Source: an uncultured Clostridia bacterium
Lineage (GTDB): Bacteria > Bacillota > Clostridia > UBA1381
Reading direction: 5' to 3'
Assembly: GCA_910579415.1 (NCBI GenBank)
Contig: CAJTUY010000024.1
Coordinates: forward strand, 24,485-30,167
Length of the DNA stretch: 5,683 bases
The notes below the pieces were generated by a model. That model saw nothing but the letters and a program-made list of their open reading frames with translations. It was not told the DNA's origin and did not search any database. A program made the position numbers and the translations under genes. Shown here piece by piece: positions 1 to 5,661 of this stretch (position 1 is the first letter of the stretch; every line of letters begins with the position of its first letter).

Positions 1-15
1 TAAGAGGTGAGCCAA

Positions 16-1080
16 ATGATTGACACCATGATAATTTATAACTGTTTCTCTACTATGGCTGATTACTATAAAACTATGGGTAGAATAAGTAAATTTATGA
101 AAGATAATCATCTTAATAATTTACATAGAGGAATTACTTACGGCGGAGCAGATTTTGGCTTTGAGGAAATACGTTTTTATGCAAGACAAGATGTGGGATT
201 TTATGCAGTATATATTAAATTACGACCAAAGTTATTAATCTGCAAAAACAACTACATCAATACAATGTATCCAAGCGATATAGTATTTGTAGAAAAAGAA
301 TTTAAAACAAAAGCCAAACAGTTAGGGTTACTAAATGACGATATAATGTCTTATAAAGTAAAGCGAATAGATTATGCTGTTGATGTGATACTGCCTCATG
401 AGCAAATCACTAAATATATTCAATTATTTAAGAAAAGTAATATTCCTGACAATCTGTTAAACGACAAGACTATGAGATATTTTGAAGCTGATAATAACTT
501 CTACTTAATGGGAGAAAAATACAATGTAAATTTCTATAATCGTTATGATACATTGAGCATTAAACAAAAAAGCAAGAAAAAAGCATATTCCTACATTGAA
601 AGAACCAAAGGCAAGTTCAGGTTTGAAATACAACTGACAGAGATTAATACAAACAAGTTAAAACGTCAAGGGCTTATAACAAAAAATTCAGTACAGGATT
701 TTTTTAATCCTGATACAGCAGAACGAATTATTTTACGTTATTATGATAAAATAATCGGCAAAGGTGATTATGTTTCATACTTCAAAGCATTGAGTAAGTT
801 AAATTCAGAAAATGCAAAAGACATATTAAGCAGAATAAGGGCATCAGGAAGTGTATACAATGCAAAAAAGCAATATATTTCAGAACATAGTGACAAACGT
901 AAGGCAGAAAAACAATTTAGTAGTTTGCTGTCATATATTAGAGATAGAAATATAAATCCTGTCACTTTAGAATCAGGGGAAAATAAAATGTTAAATCCGC
1001 GCAATTTAATTTGCGAATATTTTGATAATAAAAATAAGATGTATCTTACAAGAAGATATAATTCAGAGGAGGAGAATTGA
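16..1080 (+). CDS. Replication initiation protein, Phage_CRI / Rep_trans-like
   Basis: Probably starts rolling-circle-type replication of the mobile element by acting at its origin in the cytoplasm. This role is inferred from weak family resemblance. Seen in the 354-residue product: VKRIDYAVDV (about 115-124), NFYNRYDTL (about 172-180) and RFEIQLTE (about 202-209). These resemble the 'R-D-DV', 'YNKY' and 'RfEiql' blocks of phage gene II/X and Rep_trans initiators. Near the C-terminus lies RNINPVTL, a phrase common in Firmicutes Rep proteins of this size. An in-frame TAA at 1-3 bounds the ORF, so it is complete. ATG 16 is preferred over GTG 7 because the Shine-Dalgarno GAGGTG (4-9) overlaps the GTG and lies 6 nt before the ATG. 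The stop lies 1 nt before the next gene, so the two are probably coupled. Composition is very AT-rich. Alternative: a MobT-like initiator/relaxase of an integrative element. I could not fix the catalytic Tyr. Confidence 0.6.
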   Translation: MIDTMIIYNCFSTMADYYKTMGRISKFMKDNHLNNLHRGITYGGADFGFEEIRFYARQDVGFYAVYIKLRPKLLICKNNYINTMYPSDIVFVEKEFKTKAKQLGLLNDDIMSYKVKRIDYAVDVILPHEQITKYIQLFKKSNIPDNLLNDKTMRYFEADNNFYLMGEKYNVNFYNRYDTLSIKQKSKKKAYSYIERTKGKFRFEIQLTEINTNKLKRQGLITKNSVQDFFNPDTAERIILRYYDKIIGKGDYVSYFKALSKLNSENAKDILSRIRASGSVYNAKKQYISEHSDKRKAEKQFSSLLSYIRDRNINPVTLESGENKMLNPRNLICEYFDNKNKMYLTRRYNSEEEN

Positions 1081-1081
1081 A

Positions 1082-1276
1082 ATGAAAATCAAGAAATATG
1101 ATAAATCTACATATACAGTATCAGAAATGGCAAATATTATGGGAATAGGTAAAAATAAAGCATATGAATTAGTTAAGGCAGAGGGGTTTCCTGCTATATA
1201 TATCGGCTCTACAATAAGAATCCCCATTGAAGCATTTCATAAATGGCTTAATTCTGCAGACGGAGAATGTTATTAA
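1082..1276 (+). CDS. Excisionase-like HTH DNA-binding protein (first copy)
   Basis: A 64-residue protein of the excisionase/MerR-like helix-turn-helix family (HTH_17 type). Such proteins bend DNA at attachment sites and push a tyrosine integrase toward excision. Seen: YTVSEMANIMGIGKNKAYEL as the HTH, then EGFPAIYIGSTIRIP as the beta wing, then AFHKWL as the closing helix, the standard order in this family. The start is ATG 1082 because AGAGGAGGAG (1065-1074) sits 7 nt upstream. An upstream in-frame ATG at 1022 lies inside the rep gene and lacks a ribosome site. The gene begins 1 nt after the rep stop, which implies translational coupling. Over 47 aligned residues it shares about 21 identities with the second copy at 1398-1589. 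It could also act as a repressor of the element. Confidence 0.8.
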   Translation: MKIKKYDKSTYTVSEMANIMGIGKNKAYELVKAEGFPAIYIGSTIRIPIEAFHKWLNSADGECY

Positions 1277-1279
1277 ATC

Positions 1280-1380
1280 AGTTTTATATTTGCTATGATT
1301 ATATAATATAAAAATGGAGTAAATAAAAAATTACACAGCATATAACAGTATAATAATCATAGACAATATTAAATAAAACT
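1280..1380. repeat. Long imperfect inverted repeat between the two excisionase-like genes
   Basis: The 121-bp gap between the two small HTH genes holds two nested perfect inverted pairs. AGTTTTAT (1280-1287) pairs with ATAAAACT (1373-1380). CTATGATTAT (1293-1302) pairs with ATAATCATAG (1353-1362). The arms agree over most of 23 versus 28 nt, allowing a 5-nt indel, and are separated by 50 nt of A/T-rich DNA. TATAAT-like hexamers occur at 1302-1307 and 1349-1354, but neither has a convincing -35 box. Possible roles are operator or arm-type sites for the flanking HTH proteins or integrase, or an RNA structure in the leader of the second gene. The symmetry is seen; the function is inferred. Confidence 0.55.
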
Positions 1381-1397
1381 GAAAGGAAGTGCTTAAT

Positions 1398-1589
1398 ATG
1401 AAAGCAGAACAATTATGCTATGATATGAAGGCATTACAAGAAGTAATGCCAATAGGTAAAAATAATTTATACAATATGGTTCATTCTGAGGGATTTCCTA
1501 AAATCGTTATAGGAAGAAGAATCCTTGTGCCGAAAAAAGCATTTGAAGAATGGCTGGAAACAGCAGCCTTGCAGAGTTTAGAAGCATAA
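1398..1589 (+). CDS. xis: Excisionase-like HTH DNA-binding protein (second copy)
   Basis: A 63-residue paralogue of the protein at 1082-1276, with the same HTH_17 layout: MKALQEVMPIGKNNLYNMV (HTH), EGFPKIVIGRRILVP (wing), AFEEWL (last helix). It likely directs excision or controls direction for the integrase just downstream, since a small HTH gene directly before a Tn916-type int is the usual arrangement. The start is ATG 1398: AAAGGA (1382-1387) lies 10 nt upstream, whereas an in-frame GTG at 1389 would touch the ribosome site. It is separated from the first copy by the inverted-repeat region and from int by a terminator-like hairpin, so it may be regulated apart from both. The symbol is by analogy with Tn916-type elements; which copy is the true excisionase is unknown. 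Confidence 0.75.
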   Translation: MKAEQLCYDMKALQEVMPIGKNNLYNMVHSEGFPKIVIGRRILVPKKAFEEWLETAALQSLEA

Positions 1590-1596
1590 TCAAGGG

Positions 1597-1628
1597 AAAG
1601 ATTGAGTGTGTATACATTCAATCTTTTT
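1597..1628 (+). terminator. Hairpin with T-tract between xis copy 2 and int
   Basis: AAAGATTGAGTG (1597-1608) pairs with CATTCAATCTTT (1615-1626) over 12 positions including one G-T wobble, around a 6-nt loop. A run of five T ends at 1628. The shape is that of a weak-to-moderate intrinsic terminator or attenuator. It lies 8 nt after the xis stop and about 30 nt before the integrase start, so it may limit read-through into int. No convincing promoter for int is visible between the hairpin and its ribosome site. Confidence 0.65.
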
Positions 1629-1658
1629 CTATACACAAAAATATAGGAGGCTATAACA

Positions 1659-2831
1659 ATGGGAAAAAAGCGTGGAATGGGCGAAGGTTCAATAAGTAAA
1701 CGAAAAAATGGTACTTGGCAGGCTGCCATTACGATAGGCAGGGATAAGAACGGAAAGCAAAAGCGTCAATATTTTTATGCTAAAACGCGTACAGAAGTAA
1801 GCAAGAAATTAACAAAAGCTATAAATGAACTCAACAGTGGAACATTTATTGATAAAAGTATCAGTCCGACAATGGCAATGTGGATTCATACGTGGTTATG
1901 GGAATATAAAAAGAATAGTATTAAATCTACCACGTTTGAGCAGTATGAAACAATCTTGCGCGTTCATGCAATACCCCAAATAGGCGATATAAGGGTATCT
2001 CAACTAAAACCTGAGCATTTGCAAAAGCTTTATAATGAGATGTATGATAAAAAGATTTCTGCACGTACCATACAAATATTGAATACGGTATTACATGGTG
2101 CATTAAAGCAGGCAGTTAAGAATAATCTTGCAGTTCGGAATGTAACAGAGGCAGTATCTTTGCCAAAATCAAAAGCTAAAGAGATGCGAGTGTTAACGCC
2201 TACAGAGCAGAAACAGTTTATGAAAATTCTGGAGGACGATAGAATAGGTAATATGTACTTGTTCGGATTATTTACAGGACTTCGGCGAGGTGAATTGCTT
2301 GCATTGAAGTGGTCTGACGTGAATTGGGAACAGCGTGTGTTAAAAGTAGAACGGGCTTTGAGCAGGGTTAAGGATTACAGTGATACACTAAATAAAACAA
2401 AGCTTGTAATTGAAGAACCAAAGACTTTAAAAAGCAAACGCATTATTCCTTTATTTGACTATCTTATAGAAATATTGCATAATCAGAAGAAACAGCAAGA
2501 TATGGATAAAGAAAAATCTTATGGTGTATATGAAGATAATGACATAATATTTGCAACGGAATTGGGATTGATGATTGATCCAGGCAATTTTAACAGAAAG
2601 TTTTATAAACTGATAGATAAAGCAGAACTGTCTCATGCAAATCCGCATTGTTTGAGGCATACTTTTGCTACGCGAGGACTTGAAAACGGTATTGATTTAA
2701 AAACAATGCAGGAACTTTTAGGACATAGCAGTATATCGGTTACAGGTGATACATACACGCACGTTCTTATTGATAAAAAGAGAAATGAGATGGATAAGCT
2801 TAACAAGCTTGTAGAGGATATGAAAGAATAG
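1659..2831 (+). CDS. int: Tyrosine site-specific integrase, Tn916/phage type
   Basis: Catalyses integration and excision of the mobile element by strand exchange between attachment sites. The 390-residue length is normal for Tn916-type integrases. Domains in order: an N-terminal arm-binding beta domain (about 8-60, with NGTWQAAITIG and KRQYFYAKT), a helical core-binding SAM-like domain (about 70-165), and the catalytic domain (about 175-385). The catalytic set is complete: R209 in TGLRRGE, K255 in EEPKTLKSKR, H330 and R333 in HCLRHTFATR, H356 in LLGHSS, and the nucleophile Y366 in DTYTHV. ATG 1659 follows TAGGAGG (1644-1650) at 8 nt. The gene lies just after two excisionase-like genes and ends at a hairpin. 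In related elements the attachment site lies close beyond int, so DNA to the right could be cargo, another element or host. No att repeat could be identified within the window. Confidence 0.95.
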   Translation: MGKKRGMGEGSISKRKNGTWQAAITIGRDKNGKQKRQYFYAKTRTEVSKKLTKAINELNSGTFIDKSISPTMAMWIHTWLWEYKKNSIKSTTFEQYETILRVHAIPQIGDIRVSQLKPEHLQKLYNEMYDKKISARTIQILNTVLHGALKQAVKNNLAVRNVTEAVSLPKSKAKEMRVLTPTEQKQFMKILEDDRIGNMYLFGLFTGLRRGELLALKWSDVNWEQRVLKVERALSRVKDYSDTLNKTKLVIEEPKTLKSKRIIPLFDYLIEILHNQKKQQDMDKEKSYGVYEDNDIIFATELGLMIDPGNFNRKFYKLIDKAELSHANPHCLRHTFATRGLENGIDLKTMQELLGHSSISVTGDTYTHVLIDKKRNEMDKLNKLVEDMKE

Positions 2832-2836
2832 ATTTA

Positions 2837-2864
2837 CAGAGATAGGCATACTCGCCTATCTCTG
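2837..2864 (+). terminator. Perfect 11-bp-stem hairpin after the integrase
   Basis: CAGAGATAGGC (2837-2847) and GCCTATCTCTG (2854-2864) are perfect inverted copies around a 6-nt loop, starting 5 nt after the int stop. Only a short, interrupted T-rich stretch (GCGTTTGTCT) follows, so as an intrinsic terminator it is incomplete on this strand. It may still stop transcription, protect the 3' end, or be a protein-binding site near the element end. Confidence 0.65.
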
Positions 2865-2905
2865 CGTTTGTCTATGTAAAAATAAAATTACAGGAGGAAA
2901 ATAAA

Positions 2906-3963
2906 ATGAAGGAAACAACAATATGCTCCGTATGCGGGGCGGAAATCACATTTGGAAAAACAGGAGAAGAGTTTCAGGGAGAATATTACTGTAATCACTG
3001 CCTTGCAGAAAAGACGGTTATATGTGAATGCTGTAATGAACGTGTTCTGCGAGATGATGCAGTCGAGGACAGGGTTTGTCGTGACTGCTATAACGACCAC
3101 TATTATAGCTGTCATAACTGCGGCGCTTTAATATATGAAGATGACGTTCACTACATTGGTATCCCTATTGTGATAACTGTTACGGTGATTGTAATTATGA
3201 GTACATTGAGGACTATAACTATAAGCCCGACCCCATATTTTACGGTACAGGTCAGCCACACTATGGCATTGAACTTGAAATTGATAATGGCGGTGAGATT
3301 GATGAAAATGCGGGAAAGATTATGGATATTGTAAATTATCCCAAAGAGCATATTTACTGCAAGCATGACGGTTCTTTAAATGATGGGTTTGAAATAGTCT
3401 CGCATCCATGTACTCTTGACTATCATCTGAATGAATTGGGATGGGACAAGATACTTGAATCGGCTCGCAAACTTGGATATTACAGTCATACATCAGGTAC
3501 ATGCGGACTGCACATACATATCAACCGAGCGGCATTAGGCGAAAGCATAGATGAACAGGAAAACACTATCGGAAGGATAGTGTATTTTTTTGAAAAGTTT
3601 TGGGACAAGATTCTAAGGTTTTCACGCCGAACCGAATCACAGGCTAATCACTGGGCGTCACGTTACGGCGGTAATACAGAAAATCCGAAGGAAACACTTA
3701 AAAGCGTAAAATCATCAGGTCTTGGCAGATATACAGCTGTAAACCTTGAAAACACATTTACAGTGGAACTTAGAATATTCAGGGGTACACTGCGGTATAA
3801 AACCTTTGTAGCAACACTGCAATTTGTAGACAAGCTGTGCAATGATGCTATCAGGCTGTCAGACGAGGAATTTCAGACTATGACATGGAGTGATTTTGTA
3901 AATTCAATTAAGGATATGCCTGAATTAACAGAATATTTGAAAATACGAGGATTGGAGGAATAA
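2906..3963 (+). pseudogene. Zinc-finger amidoligase (carboxylate-amine ligase), interrupted by a frameshift
   Basis: Amidoligase_2-type enzymes (glutamine-synthetase-like/GCS fold) are predicted to use ATP to join a carboxylate to an amine. ATG 2906 follows AGGAGG (2892-2897) at 8 nt. The first frame gives about 84 residues with CxxC pairs C7/C10 + C29/C32, C40/C43 + C58/C61 and C69/C72, i.e. zinc-ribbon or LIM-like fingers. The fourth pair needed to close finger three (YCDNC) lies in the -1 frame from about 3160, as does the whole catalytic domain: YGIELEID (3262 on), HDGSLNDGFEIVSHP (3364 on), GTCGLHIHINR (3496 on) and TVELRIFRGTL (3760 on). One missing base at about 3155-3163 explains this; an extra G would read I-G-Y-P-Y-C. 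Restored length is about 352 residues. Left as is, the first frame stops at 3334. Its stop is 2 nt before the glutaminase gene. A sequencing or assembly error is possible. Family call is firm; substrate unknown. Confidence 0.85.
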
Positions 3964-3965
3964 TT

Positions 3966-4898
3966 ATGTGTGGGTTATACGGAGTTTTATCATACGGAAA
4001 TGAAATTAAAGATATAGAGGAAATAACGGAAGCACTTGCGATTGAAAGTGCGGTACGCGGTACTGATGCGACAGGCTATGCTTATAACAAATCAAATCAT
4101 ATAGAAGTGTGCAAGCAATCAAAAAGCGCATATACAATGGAATTCAGCGTACCAAAAGGAGTAAACGCTGTTATGGGACATACACGACACGCAACACAAG
4201 GTACGTTAAAATATAACGGGAACAATCACCCATTTAAAGGTCGCTGCGGCAGGACAGAATTTGCGCTTGCACACAATGGTATTATATGCAATGACAAAAG
4301 ATTGAGAAAGGATTTAAAATTGCCATCAACCAAAATCAGCACAGACAGTTATATAGCAGTACAGCTATTGGAACGTCAGAAACAGCTTGATTTTAACAGT
4401 ATCAAATATATGGCTGAAAAGGTTGATGGAAGTTATTCATTTACAATACTTGATGATAAAAATAATCTGTACATAATCAAGGGTGACAGTCCTGTTTCAA
4501 TATTCCACTTCCCCGAAAAGAAGATATATGTTTATGCTTCAACTTTATCTATCTTATGGAAAGCGCTTGTTGATACGGAATTGTTTGCCGATTTACAGCT
4601 TAACAAATATGAGGATATAGATATTACAGACGGTGAAATATTAAAAATTTATTCATCAGGACAGACACAAAGAGGAAAATTTGAATTTAACGAATACGCA
4701 AGCTATGGCTATGATTGGAGAATGTGTTATTGCGGAAGTTATGGCTATTCATCAAGAAATGAATATATAGACGATATAAAGTCCGTTGCCACATACTACG
4801 GATACGGAGAGGAGGATATTGACACTATGCTTCGTCAGGGGTTCACACCTTCAGAAATTGAGGAAATTCTATATGAAAACGATTGCATGGAAGTGTAA
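3966..4898 (+). CDS. Stand-alone class II glutamine amidotransferase (Ntn hydrolase)
   Basis: Predicted to hydrolyse glutamine and release ammonia for a partner synthetase, most likely the amidoligase encoded just upstream. The 310-residue product keeps the class II glutaminase set: nucleophile C2 after Met removal (MCGLYGV), RGTDATGY (31-38), GHTRHATQG (71-79, substrate-binding R74), NHPF (87-90), AHNG (102-105, oxyanion hole), TDS (126-128) and VDGSYSF (153-159). The glutaminase fold ends near residue 230. There is no SIS or phosphoribosyltransferase domain, so it is not GlmS, PurF or AsnB. Residues about 240-310 form an unrecognised tail: a Tyr/Gly/Cys-rich stretch (CYCGSYGYSS) then an acidic helical end (GFTPSEIEEILYEND). 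ATG 3966 follows GGAGGAA (3954-3960), which lies within the last codons of the amidoligase, so translation is probably coupled. The gene is intact although its partner is frameshifted. Confidence 0.9.
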   Translation: MCGLYGVLSYGNEIKDIEEITEALAIESAVRGTDATGYAYNKSNHIEVCKQSKSAYTMEFSVPKGVNAVMGHTRHATQGTLKYNGNNHPFKGRCGRTEFALAHNGIICNDKRLRKDLKLPSTKISTDSYIAVQLLERQKQLDFNSIKYMAEKVDGSYSFTILDDKNNLYIIKGDSPVSIFHFPEKKIYVYASTLSILWKALVDTELFADLQLNKYEDIDITDGEILKIYSSGQTQRGKFEFNEYASYGYDWRMCYCGSYGYSSRNEYIDDIKSVATYYGYGEEDIDTMLRQGFTPSEIEEILYENDCMEV

Positions 4899-4990
4899 CA
4901 CCTGTAAATAAGTATTTAAAAACAATACTGTTTGCACTTGCTGAAATTTGCATAAGAACCGTTTTGGAATACTACGAGGACAGAAAATAA
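4877..4990 (+). other. Start-less small open stretch, possible remnant gene
   Basis: After the glutaminase stop, the frame of position 4877 stays open to a TAA at 4988-4990. From 4904 it reads VNKYLKTILFALAEICIRTV then LEYYEDRK, which looks protein-like: a hydrophobic helix with a charged end. It contains no ATG; only a TTG (4883) without a ribosome site is available. The stop overlaps the start of the following terminator stem, as expected for the last gene of an operon. It may be the decayed end of a small gene or a chance opening. No family recognised. Confidence 0.25.
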
Positions 4991-5017
4991 AGGCAATTCA
5001 CTTTGCCTTTATTTTTT
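4984..5017 (+). terminator. Intrinsic terminator closing the amidoligase-glutaminase operon
   Basis: AAAATAAAGGCAA (4984-4996) pairs perfectly with TTGCCTTTATTTT (5003-5015) around a 6-nt loop. The T-run continues to 5017, and the A-run on the left arm makes it plausible in both directions. It separates the amidoligase/glutaminase transcript from the resolvase gene, which should therefore have its own promoter in 5018-5055. That promoter is not clear by eye. Confidence 0.85.
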
Positions 5018-5052
5018 GTGTTATACTTTTATATTATAGCATATTTGACACA
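5017..5052. promoter_or_regulatory. Candidate resolvase-binding or promoter region upstream of the serine recombinase
   Basis: Between the terminator and the resolvase ribosome site lies a 36-bp A/T-rich stretch. It begins TGTGTTA and ends TTTGACACA, so its outer 5 bp are inverted copies (TGTGT/ACACA). The inner positions are not symmetric. Serine resolvases commonly bind 28-36-bp dyads upstream of their own gene, so a res subsite or operator is possible. A TTGACA at 5045-5050 has no usable -10 partner. Weak evidence. Confidence 0.2.
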
Positions 5053-5066
5053 TAAAGGAGATGATT

Positions 5067-5657
5067 ATGATTCTTATAGGATATGCAAGAGTATCAACAG
5101 TAAATCAGAATGAGGATAGACAAATACAGGAATTGATAAAGTATGGTGTTCAAAAAAGGAATATTTATGTGGATAAACAGAGCGGTAAAGATTTTCAGCG
5201 TCCTGCGTATCTTAAGATGATAAAACGTCTGAAACAGGGCGATGTACTCATTATAAAGAGTATTGACCGTCTTGGCAGGGATTATCATGAACTTCAAGAG
5301 GAATGGCGCGTTATTACGCATAAAAAGCAAGCCGATATAGTTGTGCTTGATATGCCGCTGTTGGATACTACAAGAAATAAGGATTTGCTTGGGACATTCA
5401 TTGCTGACTTGGTATTGCAGGTGTTTTCATTTGTGGCGGAAAATGAACGAATTAACATACGTCAGCGTCAGGCTGAGGGGATTGCTGCCGCGAAAAAGCG
5501 CGGTGTAAAATTCGGCAGACCGCCTATCCCTGTTCCGGAGAATTTTGAAGAGAATTATTTGTTGTGGAAAAATAAAAAACTCTCAGCAAGACAAGCTGCT
5601 GAGAAGTGCGGATTAACCATAGATACATTTTACAGAATAAGTAAAAACTTTGATTAG
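5067..5657 (+). CDS. Serine recombinase, resolvase/invertase family
   Basis: A 196-residue small serine recombinase, the usual length for Tn3-type resolvases and DNA invertases. It resolves multimers or cointegrates, or inverts DNA, by double-strand cleavage with a 5' phosphoserine link. Seen: YARVST with nucleophile S10 and R8; the conserved R45 in FQRPAY; D67, R68 and R71 in SIDRLGRDYHEL; the long E-helix (LLGTFIADLVLQVFSFVAENER); the linker GVKFGRPP; and a C-terminal HTH (LSARQAAEKCGLTIDTFYRI). The start is ATG 5067 because AAAGGAG (5054-5060) directly touches the in-frame ATG at 5061 but lies 6 nt before 5067. It stands alone after a terminator. Whether it is resolvase or invertase cannot be told from sequence; the neighbouring Rep fits plasmid or element multimer resolution. 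Confidence 0.93.
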   Translation: MILIGYARVSTVNQNEDRQIQELIKYGVQKRNIYVDKQSGKDFQRPAYLKMIKRLKQGDVLIIKSIDRLGRDYHELQEEWRVITHKKQADIVVLDMPLLDTTRNKDLLGTFIADLVLQVFSFVAENERINIRQRQAEGIAAAKKRGVKFGRPPIPVPENFEENYLLWKNKKLSARQAAEKCGLTIDTFYRISKNFD

Positions 5658-5661
5658 TTAT

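Noticed and set aside
1022..1081. N-terminal extension of the first HTH protein from ATG 1022
   Set aside because: It overlaps the rep coding region, has no ribosome site, and the extra residues are not family-like; ATG 1082 has a strong Shine-Dalgarno.
3158..3334. Hydrophobic tail (GIPIVITVTVIVIM) at the end of the first amidoligase frame, resembling a membrane segment
   Set aside because: It lies after the frameshift point. The other frame over the same bases keeps the expected CxxC finger and amidoligase motifs, so the tail is an out-of-frame artefact.
3142..3334. Programmed -1 frameshifting to join the two amidoligase frames
   Set aside because: Scanning the overlap in the first frame shows no X-XXY-YYZ slippery heptamer and no obvious strong hairpin, so a simple indel is more likely.
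2888..3366. Minus-strand openings opposite the amidoligase
   Set aside because: They are shadows of the conserved + strand gene, lack ribosome sites and show no domain-like content.
4873..4911. Tiny frame from ATG 4873 reading MKTIAWKCNTCK
   Set aside because: Only 12 codons, inside the end of the glutaminase gene, and without a ribosome site; the CxxC is probably chance.
5045..5050. Consensus TTGACA as the -35 box of the resolvase promoter
   Set aside because: A -10 at the right spacing would fall inside the start of the coding region, and no good hexamer is there.
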